Shown: positions 31,331 through 43,358, counted from the stretch's first letter. The stretch is 64,000 nucleotides of DNA from Charina bottae (GCA_023362775.1 JALMGJ010000003.1:51562416-51626415); one strand, 5' to 3'. Notes: generated from the sequence alone by a model not told the origin. Made by a program: numbers and translations.

Positions 31331-33334
31331 CTTGTTGTGGTTGTTCAGTCGTTTAGTCGTGTCCGACTCTTCATGACCTCATGGACCATAGCACGCCAGG
31401 CCTTCCTGTCCTCCACTGTCTCCCGGAGTTTACTCAAATTCATGTTCGTTACATTGGTGATGCTATCTAATCATCTCATCCTCTGCCGTCCCCTTCTCCT
31501 TTTGCCTTCAGTCTTTCCCAGCATCATGGTCTTTTCCAGTGAGTCCTCTCTTCGCATTAGGTGGCCAAAGTATTTGAGCTTCAGCTTCAGTATCTGTCCT
31601 TCCAATGAGCAGTCAGGGTTGATTTCCTTTAGGATCGACTGATTTGACCTCCTTGCAGTCCAAGGGACTCTTAAGAGTCTTCTCCAGCACCACAGCTCGA
31701 AAGCATCAATTCTTCGGCGCTCAGCCTTCCTTATGGTCCAACTCTCACAGCCATACATTACTACTGGAAAAACCATAGCTTTAACTATACGGACCTTTGT
31801 CGGCAAGGTGATGTCTCTGCTTTTTAATATGCTGTCTAGGTTTGCCATAGCTTTCCTCCCAAGGAGCAAGCATCTTTTAATTTCATGGCTGCAGTCACCA
31901 TCTGCGGTGATCTTGGAGCCCAAGAAAATAAAATCTGTCACTGCTTCCATTTCTTCACCTTCTATTTGCCAGGAAGTGATGGGACCAGATGCCATGATCT
32001 GAGTTTTTTTAATGTTGAGTTTCAAGCCAGCTTTTGCACTCTCCTCTTTCACCCTCATCAAGAGGCTCTTTAGTTCCTCTTCACTTTCTGCCATTAGGGT
32101 GGTATCGTCTGCATATCTGAGGTTGTTGATATTTCTCCCGGCAATCTTAATTCCGGCTTGTGATTCATCCAGCCCGGCATTTCTCATGATATACTCTGCA
32201 TAAAAGTTAAATAAGCACGGTGATAATATACAGCCTTGTTGTACTCCTTTCCCAATTTTGAACCAATCGGTTGTTCCATGACCGGTTCTAACTGTTGCTG
32301 CTTGACCCGCATACAGGTTTCTCAGGAGACAGGTAAGGTGGTCTGGTACTCCCATCTCTTTAAGACTTTGCCACAGTTTGTTGTGATCCACACAATCAAA
32401 GGCTTTAGCGTAGTCAATGAAGCAGAAGTAGATGTTTTTCTGGAACTCTCTTGCTTTTTCCATGATCCAGCGAATGTTGGCAATCTGATCTCTAGTTCCT
32501 CTGCCTCTTTGAAACCCAGCTTGCACTTCTGGTAGTTCTCGGTTCACATGCTGCTGAAGCCTAGCTTGTAGGATTTTGAGCATAACCTTGCTGGCATGTG
32601 AAATGAGCGCAATTGTACGGTAGTTTGAACATTCTTTGGCATTGCCCTTCTTTGGAATTGGAACGTAAACTGACCTTTTCCAATCCTGTGGCCACTGTTG
32701 AGTTTTCCAAATTTGTTGGCATATTGAGTGCAGCACTTTAACAGCATCATCTTTTAGGATTTTAAATAGCTCAGCTGGGATACTGTCTTCTCCGCTAGCT
32801 TTGTTGTTAGTAATGCTTCCTAAGGCCCACTTGACTTCACTCTCTAGGATGTCTGGCTCAAGGTCAGTGACCACACCATCGTATTTATCAGGGATATTAA
32901 GATCTTTCTTGTATAGTTCTTCTGTGTATTCTTGCCACCTCTTCTTAATCTCTTCTGCTTCTGTTAGGTCCCTGCCTTTTTTGTCCTTTATCATGCCCAT
33001 CTTTGCACAAAACGTTCCCTTGATATCTCCGATTTTCTTGAAGAGATCTCTAGTCTTCCCCATTCTATTGTTTTCCTCGATTTCTTTGCATTGTTCATTT
33101 AAGAAGGCCTTCTTATCTCTCCTTGCTATTCTCTGGAAATCTGCATTCAGTTGGTTATATCTTTCCCTTTCTCCCTTGCCTTTTGCTTCCCTTCTTTCCT
33201 CAGCTATTTGTAAAGCTTCATCAGTCAGCCACTTTGCTTTCTTGCATTTCTTTTTCTTTGGGATGATTTTAGTTGCTGCCTCCTGTACAATGTTACGAAC
33301 GTCCATCCATAGTTCTTCAGGCACATAGTTCTTC
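31331..33334 (-). mobile_element. 5'-truncated BovB LINE (young subfamily)
   Basis: A 2.0-kb minus-strand copy, very close to the full-length element at 59,114. It has an exact 10-bp TSD, TTGGTGTCTT (31,321-31,330 and 33,335-33,344). The 5' junction has an extra ATAGTTCTTC that duplicates adjacent element sequence. Endonuclease domain lost by truncation. Confidence 0.96.
31471..33324 (-). pseudogene. BovB reverse transcriptase, truncated 617-codon frame
   Basis: Uninterrupted from the truncation point to a premature stop. Covers the linker and the full RT core, including FIDYAKAFD (motif A), QQGCILSP, LRYADDTTL (motif C) and the C-terminal block. The frame stops after GRQRMR because the Trp codon TGG present in the intact copy reads TGA here, removing about 47 C-terminal residues. 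Without an endonuclease the protein could not carry out target-primed insertion. Close similarity to the intact copy suggests a recent common source. Confidence 0.93.
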
Positions 33335-33344
33335 TTGGTGTCTT

Positions 33345-34456
33345 AAGGCCACTAAAATAGTGGCATATAGAGCCAACTGCTTAGAATGCTGGCCCATTAT
33401 GTATACTGTATGCTTTTAATTTTTGTTTTGTTTTGTTTTGTAAAGAGAGGCCTAGGTTATATGTCACTGATGGAGTCTGACAAGATGTTGCAGTTCTAGC
33501 AGCTGCAAAATGTCAAATGTTGATGGAAAAATATTCAGTAGGGGAGTCCTGATAACCAAAATGTACAGCAATGAATAAAGGACATACGTAAGTTGTATTA
33601 TGCTGTGCTCCTAAATAGGAGAAAATTATTATTTGTTAAACTGAAACATTCTTTGCACACTTTATTTCCAATGTTCATTTCCTGCCTAATAGCAAATATC
33701 ATCTGGGCAATTTCCTGTAAAAGACAAACTGCGCTGTAACAAGTTACAGATTGACACACCTTGACAGTTTCTTCCAAAGTTGGTACCTGAGCTGAATGTT
33801 TTTGTCGAAACATCCTGAATCAGTGCATATCACCCAATACCTTTGTTTTGGAAAAATGTATAGCAATGTTTCCCTTACCTTCTCTTCAACAGTCCATTTA
33901 AAAAAAATCCTCTCCCTAAATACTGTAGCCTGGTTTAATGAACCAATTTGATGTGGCTACTTCAAATCAAAACCAGGAGTGCTTTTCCTCAATATGTACC
34001 ACATAATGTGCCCTGAATACCAGTGATTCAGAACTATCCAAACAAATCAGTTTCTTTAACAGATGTTAACTTTTCCCCTCTGTCTCCTTTTCCGTACTCA
34101 ATATGGTGGGTGGGGGAGACTCACTGTATGGATCATCTGATCTGTTAAGAAACTGTTTTTGAAGGTTCTGCTTGAAAGGAAAGCATGCCTAAAGGGCACT
34201 GAAAACACGGATGACTTTTTTTCCATTTGAAATTCAAAGGTGTTACTTATTTCCTGACACACATTCCTTGGCACAAATGTAGCACTCAATGACAACACAA
34301 CATAACTTATTTTTCACCACAAAAGAGTGTGTGTGTACATACACACACTATCTTAAATCAGTCCACTGTATATACACACAATGTCTTTCAAACCCAACTT
34401 TACACATATTTATTTGAAAGTAAACTCTACTAAAGTCAACCTGACTCTCACTTAAA
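33345..34456. other. Unassigned stretch
   Basis: Short (GTTTT)n run at about 33,424-33,440; (GT)n/(AC)n at about 34,328-34,350. No gene recognised. Confidence 0.4.
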
Positions 34457-34571
34457 AAGATAAAGGTTCTCCCCACACATTTGTGCAGTCGTGTCCGACT
34501 CTGGGGGCCGGTGCTCATCTCCGTTTGTTAGCCGAAGAGCCAGCGTTGTCCGAAGACGCTTCCACAGTCAC
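34457..34571 (-). mobile_element. Sauria SINE 3' fragment
   Basis: The minus-strand segment ends in AGAGTCGGACACGACTGCAC and contains the AACAAACGGAGATGAGCACC body block. Severely 5'-truncated; the tRNA-like head is absent. Confidence 0.88.
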
Positions 34572-35420
34572 TTATGTATATATAAATGTATGAATAGTGT
34601 TTTGGAATTTCATAGGACATACATACCTATGTATCTATGGCCTACTGAGATCAATGGGCTTTTCTCCTAGCTATTACTCTTCAGTCCGTGTGGACAATCA
34701 CCTGCTATATACAGCATTTGAGATTCTGTATGTGTGGTATCCTGAGTATCTTAGTTGACCTAGAAGTTTCAACTTTCTGCCACCAAATCCTCTTGCTGCA
34801 CGTTGACCTTTGGGTTTGGGTAACAGAGTAGCTTCTAGAAGATGCTCTGGAAGCCATTTCCAATGGGACCACTATAGAGAACACAAGCAAAATGTCCACA
34901 GACACTTGATGTGGTGCTGTCTATTGCAAGAGCTAGATGCCACATTCCCACTTTTAAAGAGATCATTTTGTCAGGACACTCCAGCAAATGAAGCCATTTT
35001 TTTGTGTCAAAAAAGTAATATATATTGACTGGCAGCAAGCCATCTGAGGAGAAGGAGAGGAAGTTAAAGGGGCAAAAAAAGAAATTAATAATACTTTAAA
35101 GTGTCTGTCAGGAAAAACAGCGCTGTTCAATTTGTGCCCGTCTTCTTGTCATTTGAGATGCAGCTCAATAGATGCTCTCTTGAGACAGAGAGACAGAGGG
35201 AAACATTGCTTTTGAACCAGAGCTTTGTTCTTATGTGAGAGATCTCATGTGAGAGAATCTGTTTTTGTGGGGACATGGTGGGTACTTGTGTTAATGTGTG
35301 TGTGCATGAGACAGATGAATGGATGATGGATGAACAAATGAGAGAGATGGAGGGTTTCTGTAAGCATGCTTTCATGAGAATTGATATGTATGTGAGTGAA
35401 TTGATGCATATGTGAATACG
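34572..35420. other. Unassigned stretch
   Basis: No gene or bounded element recognised. Confidence 0.4.
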
Positions 35421-35470
35421 AGAGGGGGGGAGAGAGGGGGAGGGAAGGAAAGAAGGAAGGAAGGAAGTTT
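35421..35470. repeat. Purine-rich tract (GAGG/GGAA)n
   Basis: A run of G and A with GGAAGGAA units. Confidence 0.85.
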
Positions 35471-35593
35471 GGATGGGAAAGATGAGTGAATAAAGCAGAA
35501 AAACAGACAGAAGAAGAGAAAAAAGAGTAGATTATCTCCTAAAATATAGAATTGTGAATACTATATTTCATATTGTTCATATGCATTTTATCC

Positions 35594-35648
<55 letters not shown>
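35594..35648. repeat. (GATA)n microsatellite
   Basis: About thirteen perfect GATA units. GATA arrays are notable in snakes (Bkm satellite), but this array is short. Confidence 0.96.
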
Positions 35649-36699
35649 CAAAATAGTGGGTTGCTGTCTAAAGCAATTTACTTTTTTCCCATTCTATTTC
35701 CACTTACATGATCTGAAATGTAATCATATCATTTGAAAAACATGGTGAGAAATGGTTGGAGCATGTGAAATCTATTTCAAATTTCAAGCCAAATGGGGGG
35801 ATTTCATTTGAACCAGCATCACATTTGGAAGCCTTAATTTAATAAAACCCTACAGGCCACAAAAGTGGAATCTACAAGGGATCCAATACCCCACCCGGAG
35901 CCCTATGAACCTACAACAGACAAAGCAGGAGGCGTGGCAATAATATTAGACTGTTTTTCTTCTTAATGGCATCTCTTGTTAAAAATCCTCCTACTGAAAT
36001 CTGTGGGAGGAGAAAAGTATCAACCTCAGCCTGATACTGCTAAGATGGGGCATAATCCTGCAGCTACACAATTAAAAGGATTTCTCAACCGTGTTTGCAT
36101 GGGTGCATTTCCCACTTTGCCACCAAAAGAACTTGAAGATACAGCTTCCCAAACTTCTATCACCAGCTTTGTATGCTAAAATATATACTAAAAGCAAACT
36201 TCAGAATCCTACATACACATCAACCTGCTTTTGGAAATGGCTATAAATTTAGACAATAAATCCACAACATCTCTTAAGATCAGTCATGCAATTTTACTAA
36301 TTCTTTTAACTTTAGTGTTTTAGGTTTTTTTTTTTTTTTAGAAAGGAAGGAAGGAACTTTGCCTGACATCTTCAATGCTTCTCAGCAGAAAGGTAGTAAA
36401 TCCCTCTTCAAAGATAGATAAAATACATCTTTGGGCAGTCTCAATCCTGACTTTCTTAAGAGATGCCTTTCAAGTATACACTTAGAGAAGGTGTGGGTCT
36501 CGCTGCTGTCCCTTCCTGTCACACCTCTAGAGGAAAAACGTAATAACATAGATCACTAATAGCAAAAGCAACTTTTAATTTGTTTATGGTTGTTAATTTC
36601 ATAGAAATGAGAAATACAAATTGTACTCCCAGCTACTCATAATTGCTTCTTTGCCTGATGGTGGCATTTTTGTAGCCCTCTGCACATCTTTAAGCAACA
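35649..36699. other. Unassigned stretch
   Basis: Contains a T-run at about 36,327-36,341. No gene recognised. Confidence 0.4.
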
Positions 36700-36707
36700 C
36701 TCTACAC

Positions 36708-36798
36708 CACTGTTTCTCAACCTTAGAAACTTGCTGGCTAGGGAATTCTGGGAGTTGAAGTCCACACATCTTAAAGTTGCCAAGGTTGAGAAATACTG
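36708..36798. mobile_element. hAT MITE, family B
   Basis: CACTGTTTCTCAACC and GGTTGAGAAATACTG ends with a perfect 8-bp TSD, CTCTACAC (36,700-36,707 and 36,799-36,806). At 91 bp it is little more than its inverted repeats. Confidence 0.93.
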
Positions 36799-36806
36799 CT
36801 CTACAC

Positions 36807-37314
36807 ATATACCAATGCCACTTTGTATAAGATGAGTGAAAACAGACAACCATAACCTGGAAATAGGTGTCAGCAGAACTTCCCGTCATCACAATCCCCC
36901 CTTTCCACATGGTTTTAATTGCCTCTCAAGAAAGTAAAAACAGTTATGAATAATCTAATAATGATCAGCAAGCACCTGCAAAACTCTGGCCTCCAGCTGC
37001 CGGGAATCAAATTCAAGAAGCAAAAACAGAGGAGAGGAAGGAGGGTGACACATCTGGGTGCATTCTCCACACATCATTGCAAACCCACAGCAAAGGGAAT
37101 GCATTAATGCCCTTTTTGGCACGAAGGGTGCAGGCCACTCGGAAAAAAGCATCTCATATGAATGTTTGCTTAAGGAACTTACAGCATTTGCTTTCAAATG
37201 ATCTGATGGAGCCGGGATAACGATATATTTCTTTAGAAAAATGGGGGCATTCACATTACAAGCAGAGAGCACAAAAGCAAAATCGTATAGCGGCAACCAC
37301 ACAGTTCTGTGTTT
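36807..37314. other. Unassigned stretch
   Basis: Nothing recognised on either strand. Confidence 0.4.
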
Positions 37315-37410
37315 CAGGGATGGAAAACCAGTGGCCTTCCAGATGCAGTGGAACTATAATTCCCAGCAGCTTGTTCACTGGCCATGTTGGCTGGTGCTGG
37401 TGGAAGTTGT
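37315..37410 (+). mobile_element. hAT MITE fragment (CAGGGATGGAAAACC end)
   Basis: Carries the left end of a common squamate MITE: CAGGGATGGAAAACC, then AGTGGCCTTCCAGATGCAGT and ACTATAATTCCCAGCAGC. The inverted right end is missing. Confidence 0.6.
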
Positions 37411-37980
37411 TCATTTCTTCTTCTTCCTATGCCTCATCTGCCTCCCTACTCAAAAGGTTAGTCATGTTGAGTGTAGTAGGCTTTAACACCTAGGGGACTA
37501 GACAAGGATTGGAATTGCACTGGGTTTATTTCTTTTTCTTCTAATACTGGAAATGGAGAACCCTTTTTCTTGGTCACGTTCTCTCCCTGGGGTTGTGTTA
37601 TTTATTTATATAGTACACATAATTACTATTATTTTGATTATTATTATAGAGGTCTTTACCACAATGTGAGGTGGTAGCCCTATCTCAAAGGTCTAGCAAA
37701 CTTAAACAGCCAGAAGGAGGCAATAAAAGGAAGAAGAAATGGAGGCATGAGTAACCTGTGGGAAAATATGGACATTTGTTAGAGATTTGCATTGTCCCTT
37801 TGCACCTGTAAGCTGTTTGGACCATTAGAACAATGGGGAGAGATAGATAAAGCAGAGGGACTTCACATCGTTGTCCTGGCATCTATTGGCCTATTGTTAG
37901 ATAAATAATTCTCTGTGCTTAAAAGACAAAGAGAGCTTCCTGTTTCACTTTAACTTGTGCTTTCCTCTCTTCAAGATATA
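37411..37980. other. Unassigned stretch
   Basis: Nothing recognised. Confidence 0.4.
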
Positions 37981-37988
37981 GCCTAGAT

Positions 37989-38085
37989 CCATGTTTTTCA
38001 ACCTTGGCAACTTTAAGATACATGGACTTCAACTCCCAGAGTTGAAGTCCATGTACCTTAAAGTTGCCAAGGTTTAGAAACATTG
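37989..38085. mobile_element. hAT MITE, family B
   Basis: Nearly perfect hairpin: ACCTTGGCAACTTTAAGATA and its inverse TACCTTAAAGTTGCCAAGGT. Flanks GCCTAGAT (37,981-37,988) and GCTTAGAT (38,086-38,093) form a 7/8 TSD. Confidence 0.87.
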
Positions 38086-38093
38086 GCTTAGAT

Positions 38094-40055
38094 AGAAGCA
38101 AGGCCCTTCTACCCTTCTGAATTTCCTAATAAATGTAGCTTTTACTTCCAGTATAACCAATGTCTTTTAGAATCCACCAATAGCTGAGTTAGGGCCATAC
38201 TCTGCATTCCAGACAATTATATTACGAGTATTTACCTGCATTTTTCTGTGGGATGTTCTGCTATGTAACTGTTCAGAACTCACTACTCTGCTTAAATTCA
38301 TTCCCTCACAAAAGCTCCTGCTGAATTCAAACCTCCAGCAAAATTACATATATTTTGGATGTTACAGTTAGATACAGTAGTGGTGAGCAACCTGCAGCTC
38401 TAATGCCTCAGGATAATTTCAAAAGGCCTCTCCAAACAATCAGTTCAGTCCTCAGGTAAGAGTGATCTGTCCCAGCTGCTGCCTCAGAAGGAAGGAAAGG
38501 CAAATAAAGGCAGAATCAGGAAGATTGTGAAGAAAAAAGGATGTCAGAAAGAAAAAGAGTAAGTGGCCACACTTTCTTTTGGCTGTGGACCAAACAAATT
38601 GGACTCCATTTACTATTGCCTTGGGTAATATTAGATATTATTTCAAAGAAAATTGTCCTCTTGACAGAAAAAAAATGTGACATGTACAGGGGTTTGAGGA
38701 TGATCATGAAAAATGTGAATTTAAGAAGAGGCTTAGAAAAAAAAACATAAGTGTTTGCATGGAGGAATTCAGAGAGATGTGCCAGACCTATGAGGCAACA
38801 AGGGGAAAAAAATGAGAAGAGACATTTCAGAGAACAGGACACCTTGGACTGAGGATGGAGAACAGGGTGTCAAAAGATTCTAAGCGGAGATGTGTTGAGG
38901 TCTGAGCACAAAGAAATGAGAACCAAGGCCATGGACAGCTTAAAAGGTAAGGACAAAATGCTTGCTAGCTGCTTTAGATCCAGAAGGAGAGGCAATAAGT
39001 TAGAAGCCATGTTGGCAGGTTTGTAGTAGATGAGGCAAGGCTGAAAGTGTGCCCCTCTCTCTCTTATATATACACACACAGCCATAGAGGCTGCATTCAG
39101 ACTTCACGATAATCCATGATTTGCGATGGGAGCAAGCATAAACTTTCTTTAGTCTCATTAACTTGCACCCAGTACAAAAAAGGCATTGTTTCTTATGATT
39201 TTTGAATGCAGTCAAAGAAAGAGCAGGGAATGTGCATGGAAATATTGTAAACATGACAGAAACTCATCATGAGGAAACAGCTGGAATATGGGAATATCAA
39301 TATCAAATACAGATTAGGCATTCTTATTCTCAATGGATCTAGAATAATATGTAAAAATAATAAAACAGGAATGATCTATTGAATGATGATCTACTGACAG
39401 AGTAGATCTATTGAAATCAATGTAAGTTAATCTCATTAACAGGCATGCAGGAATATGTAGGATCCAAAGCACTGTAGGATCCATGCCTCAAGAAACGGAG
39501 CAAAACTGTACCAGCACTAGAGTTGACATAGTTCATTTCTTCCCATTGATACCAATACAAGGTAAAACAAAAGAAAGGTGAGAGGGAGAGAGGGAAGGAA
39601 GGAAGGAAGTAGGATGGTTGAAACAGCTCAATTAAAGTGAAAAAAGCCATATCACCCTACCTTAATTGACAGATCTTTGAGAAAGGGGTTCCTTTGCTTT
39701 AGATCTTCGTTTTCCTTCCTGGAGCTATTGTTTCACAAATAGTATAATTCAGCTGTCCCACTCCCCAGACAAGCTGTTTTCACTCCAAAATTCAAATCTA
39801 TGGAATATTCATAACTTCACTGTCAGACAAGAATACTGTATAAAAACATAATAATAGCATCTATGTGGATCAGACCAATCCTGTTAAACTGATCTATGGA
39901 AGCCCACAAGCACAAGCTGAGTGAAACAGTGTGCTCACACTCATGTGCCTCAGCATGTGGTGTTTGGAAGCAAACTCCTTCTAATACTGGAACTCATATG
40001 AAGCCATTATTACTAGCAATCCTTGATAACCTGAACATCAATTAATTTCATATAA
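38094..40055. other. Unassigned stretch
   Basis: (AC)n at about 39,070-39,080 and (GGAA)n at about 39,594-39,608. Near 39,865-39,990 a phrase recalls an old amniote repeat but cannot be bounded. No gene recognised. Confidence 0.35.
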
Positions 40056-40086
40056 ATTAAATAAATAAATAAATAAATAAATAAAT
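40056..40086. repeat. (AAAT)n microsatellite
   Basis: About seven AAAT units. Confidence 0.9.
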
Positions 40087-41573
40087 TTGGCCAATATCTT
40101 ACCAAAGGTGGCCTAGCTGGTGGCCATCATTTCCATCATGCAGTTATGATGCAGAATTTATGATAACAAATTCCATACTTTAACTATGTGTTACATAAAG
40201 AAGTACGTATTTCTTCCATAATTAGCTTCTACAACAAACTCTTTTGCCACTAATTTCCACTCATTTGATGGAAAGAAAATCTGAATATGACAAAGGAATA
40301 TATACGATAAGGCTACCATATCTGGGCTACAAATTATGGTAACCTTAATTTAGCAGCTACTCTCCTCTGCAGACTGTAGTGTTCAATGTCTGGAGGGTCA
40401 GTAGAATTTGTACTCAGAGACATCTAAGGTTGAACTGTCATGTTTATTTTCATTATACTTTTAGTTCTTGAAAGGGCTAGTTGTTAATTTGGAGGTGTGC
40501 CAAAATCTCCAGAATTCTAAAAATGTTGACTGACTCCAGCCAGGCTGGATTACAATCTGCCATTCCACAACAAGTAATTTCTGTTATCTATGCCTGATGC
40601 TCTCTTTCTTTACTCTGCCTTATGTGGTGGGTGGTCAGGTAAGCACTTAAGTGTCCACTTACACAATGATGAATCAGCTTGTAAAAACAGAATTGGGGGC
40701 CTGCATTCCAGTCTGATAGTTAACAGGCTCCACTGCTTGCAGTTCAGAAATGAGATTTCATCCATGGATATTTTAAAATTCAATTTCCTCTGGTTGATTT
40801 CTATCGGTCACTGGTCTCCTTTTCTCATTTAGAATGAGATAATTTATTCACCACAAATCCCTACAAAAGACATATGGCTGCTTTTGGAGTGAATTGTTTA
40901 TTCTGCAGGCAAGGAATGTTGCTGTTATTACTGAAATATAAGACAAATAGGCTAACTCTACATAATTTCCTTCTTCTCCTTAATGATGTGACCATACTGA
41001 TGTTTAATTCAGCTATTCATTGGTTTTTGATGGTCAGCAAGGTTTTGTATATATCTTTGATAGCCAAGAGATAAAGATCTACCTATCTGCTTCTAGGAGG
41101 GTTTCAGTGCCTCTGTTTTTCCTTGATTGATCATAGAAGTTCAGTAGGACCACCCATTATTCTTGTAGAAGTTTTCCTGGCTCTTTTCCTTGTGAGCCTC
41201 AACATTAGGCCATGACAGTCTCTTCTCCTTCTCCTTCTCTGCCTCCAAGGATTGCAAAGGCTAAGTCACTGATATCATCAGAAGTTGGAGTCCTAGTTTT
41301 TTTCCCCCAATGTTTTTGGAGGAGATGGGAGTTCTCTCCATGCAAAATACTTTCACCACCCAAAAGTGTGAAAAAAATCATGCCACTCATTTGCAGCTGG
41401 ATGTTGACAGTGTGATCTGGGGAGGCTTCTACAGGTTGCAAAATGCAGTTAGAGACATAAATTAGCTAAAGCATTTCATAGGTCTACTAGAGTTAATTTT
41501 GTTTGACTGATACTCTCTTGGATTTAGACTGATATCCACTAGTAAAGTTAAAAGTCAAGTACTTTTTAAAAAA
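40087..41573. other. Unassigned stretch
   Basis: Nothing recognised on either strand. Confidence 0.35.
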
Positions 41574-41771
41574 TTAATAGAGATGCCAAGTATTCCATCT
41601 ATCTGGATCAATCACCATCTGATTTGAAGGTCTTTTCTCTGATCCCCAATGAATGAGAATTTTCTCATCTTCAGGTGTGAAACAAAAGCCTCCATGATTA
41701 TGTTCAGCAATGTTTCTGTTATTTGATGCATTCCTTAAGTTGGGGATAATCATTGTGCTTTCCCAAAAGTT
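41574..41771 (-). CDS. Candidate exon of an unrecognised gene
   Basis: After a strong acceptor (CCATTTCTTTTTCAG ending at 41,772) a phase-0 frame of 65 codons begins NFWESTMIIPNLRN. It contains FCFTPEDEKILIHWGSEKRP and ends WNTWHLY and stop. The upstream frame stays open to 42,041, but the polypyrimidine-AG junction argues that the exon starts here. An internal donor candidate is ATG|GTGATT after SNQM. Composition is protein-like; no family was recognised. Same strand as the candidate at 15,611-15,835, but a link is speculative. Confidence 0.33.
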   Translation of the reverse strand, partial: NFWESTMIIPNLRNASNNRNIAEHNHGGFCFTPEDEKILIHWGSEKRPSNQMVIDPDRWNTWHLY

Positions 41772-42289
41772 CTGAAAAAGAAATGGAACTGCATTTAGCT
41801 GCATGTTATTACAATGTTCCATGTATATATCATTTGAGTTGCTGATCACCCAGAGCAGTGTGATCATACCTTTACAATCAAGACCTTCTACAAAAATATT
41901 AGAGGCATTACTGTTAGAGTAGGCAGCATTCATCCCCATCCTTCTCCTCAAACTTAACATTTCAAACATGATTACATTTTTGCACAAGATCTTCTGAGTA
42001 AACATTGGAAAGTTGCAGTTGGAGTGGATAAGGCTTGGCATGAATCTCTGTTATCTTCCACATTTCCAAACACCAAAAGAAGGCTAATTTTAATTGCTAT
42101 TAGCTAGGTAATTTAACTGCTGATGTAATGGAAATTTAAAGCATTTAAAGTGGCCATGCTTCACTAAAACTTCAACAGAAATAATGTACAGTTGTTTCAT
42201 TCTTTTCTAGTCTTGAATTAACTAAGAAAGATATAGAATACAGTATAGATTGTTGCTCATAGCAGTCACACAATTCCTTTTTAAAAAAA
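41772..42289. other. Unassigned stretch
   Basis: Upstream of the candidate exon; nothing recognised beyond its polypyrimidine tract. Confidence 0.35.
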
Positions 42290-43010
42290 ATAATTTTATT
42301 GAAAATTTTGATTACAAGCAAATGTAAACTAAACTCAGAGAGAAAAGGAGAGATTGAAAGAAAGAATAAAAAGTGCAAAGAAAGAAAAAGAGAAAGAGAA
42401 AAGAAAAGGAGAGTAAGATGAAGAAAAAGAATAGAAATATTTAAAGAAGTGACTTCCAATCTTATCAGAACAAGTATAAACAAACTTAATATCTCTTCAC
42501 CCACTATAAGGTTACAAACAAATATCTCTTCTTCCCATAACCCATCCCTTATCTATATGCAAATCCATAAATCATCAACGTTTCAGTCCTGGTGTCAGCA
42601 AAGAGTCCATAAAGGATATCAGAGCTTTATAGAAACATGCCTTATTTTAACCTTGGTCAAACAAACCAACTTTATATTCCTTCCTTTTACTTCCAAGAAT
42701 CTTAATCTTTAATTCTTTCAGATGTTGTCGTAGAATTTGATCTCTCTTCAATTTTTCTTTTTCCCATCCCAAAGCCTTAATCAAGGCTTTAGCAAACCTC
42801 TTTTGTAAATCCAGTAAAAATTCATTATCCAGGTCATTCTCTTGGTTTATCATTTGTAATTCCACTTTGATTTTCAAAGCTTTAACCAACTTCTTTTGTA
42901 TATCTAGTAGAAAGTCTTTATCCAGCTCATTCTCTTGACTTGTCATTTGGGTTTCCACCTTAGCTGCCTTCTCTGCCTTATAATCCACACTTTTTTATTA
43001 TCCAGTATTT
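42290..43010 (-). mobile_element. L1-tailed non-autonomous retroposon, copy 2
   Basis: Minus-strand coding-like block (42,647-42,988, 113 codons) ending KEYKVGLFDQG and stop. The 3' UTR has GGGTTATGGGAAGAAGAGAT and a long pyrimidine-rich part (minus strand) before TTCAATAAAATTATTTTT. The peptide contains an internal duplication (QENELDKDFLLDIQKKLVKA and QENDLDNEFLLDLQKRFAKA) with charged, coiled-coil-like periodicity. A homologue lies at 18,428-19,055. Confidence 0.62.
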
Positions 43011-43159
43011 CTGGTTCTAATATTTCTACATCAGGCAAAATTTGTTTCACATCTGTCATTCCTTCATTTACATCTTTTGGACATAGTCTATCCATAGAAA
43101 CAGACATCATTATAGAAACAATAATATTGTTACCTATAGATTGATATCAGGTGGCAACA
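43011..43159. other. Unassigned stretch
   Basis: May be further upstream sequence of the retroposon; not assignable. Confidence 0.3.
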
Positions 43160-43358
43160 CCTAGCTGACTTTATATGGGCTCAGGTTGGTCAGTTCTTGA
43201 ATGAAAGGCCACCAGATTTTGTAAGAGTTATAGATTACACTACAAAATGAAAAAAAAAAAATTCTAGAAGAAGGCAATGCCAAGCCATTTCCACATTGGA
43301 TGTGTTCATGTAATTACCAGGAGTCGAGTTTAACTCAAGTGTATCTTTACCTTTTTTG
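43160..43358 (+). mobile_element. 5S rRNA-derived SINE remnant
   Basis: GGTTGGTCAGTTCTTGAATG followed by AAAGGCCACCAG matches the internal-promoter half of 5S rRNA (usual form GGTTAGTACTTGGATGGGAGACC) with several changes. A body then contains AAGAAGGCAATGCCAAGCCA, and an RTE-like tail AGGAGTCGAGTTTAACTCAA ends at CTTTACC. This layout is that of 5S-headed (SINE3-type) elements with RTE tails. Degenerate and probably silent. Confidence 0.6.

Noticed and set aside
35594..35648. (GATA)n as evidence of a sex-chromosome (Bkm) location
   Set aside because: A single short array is common on autosomes too; it supports no chromosomal assignment.
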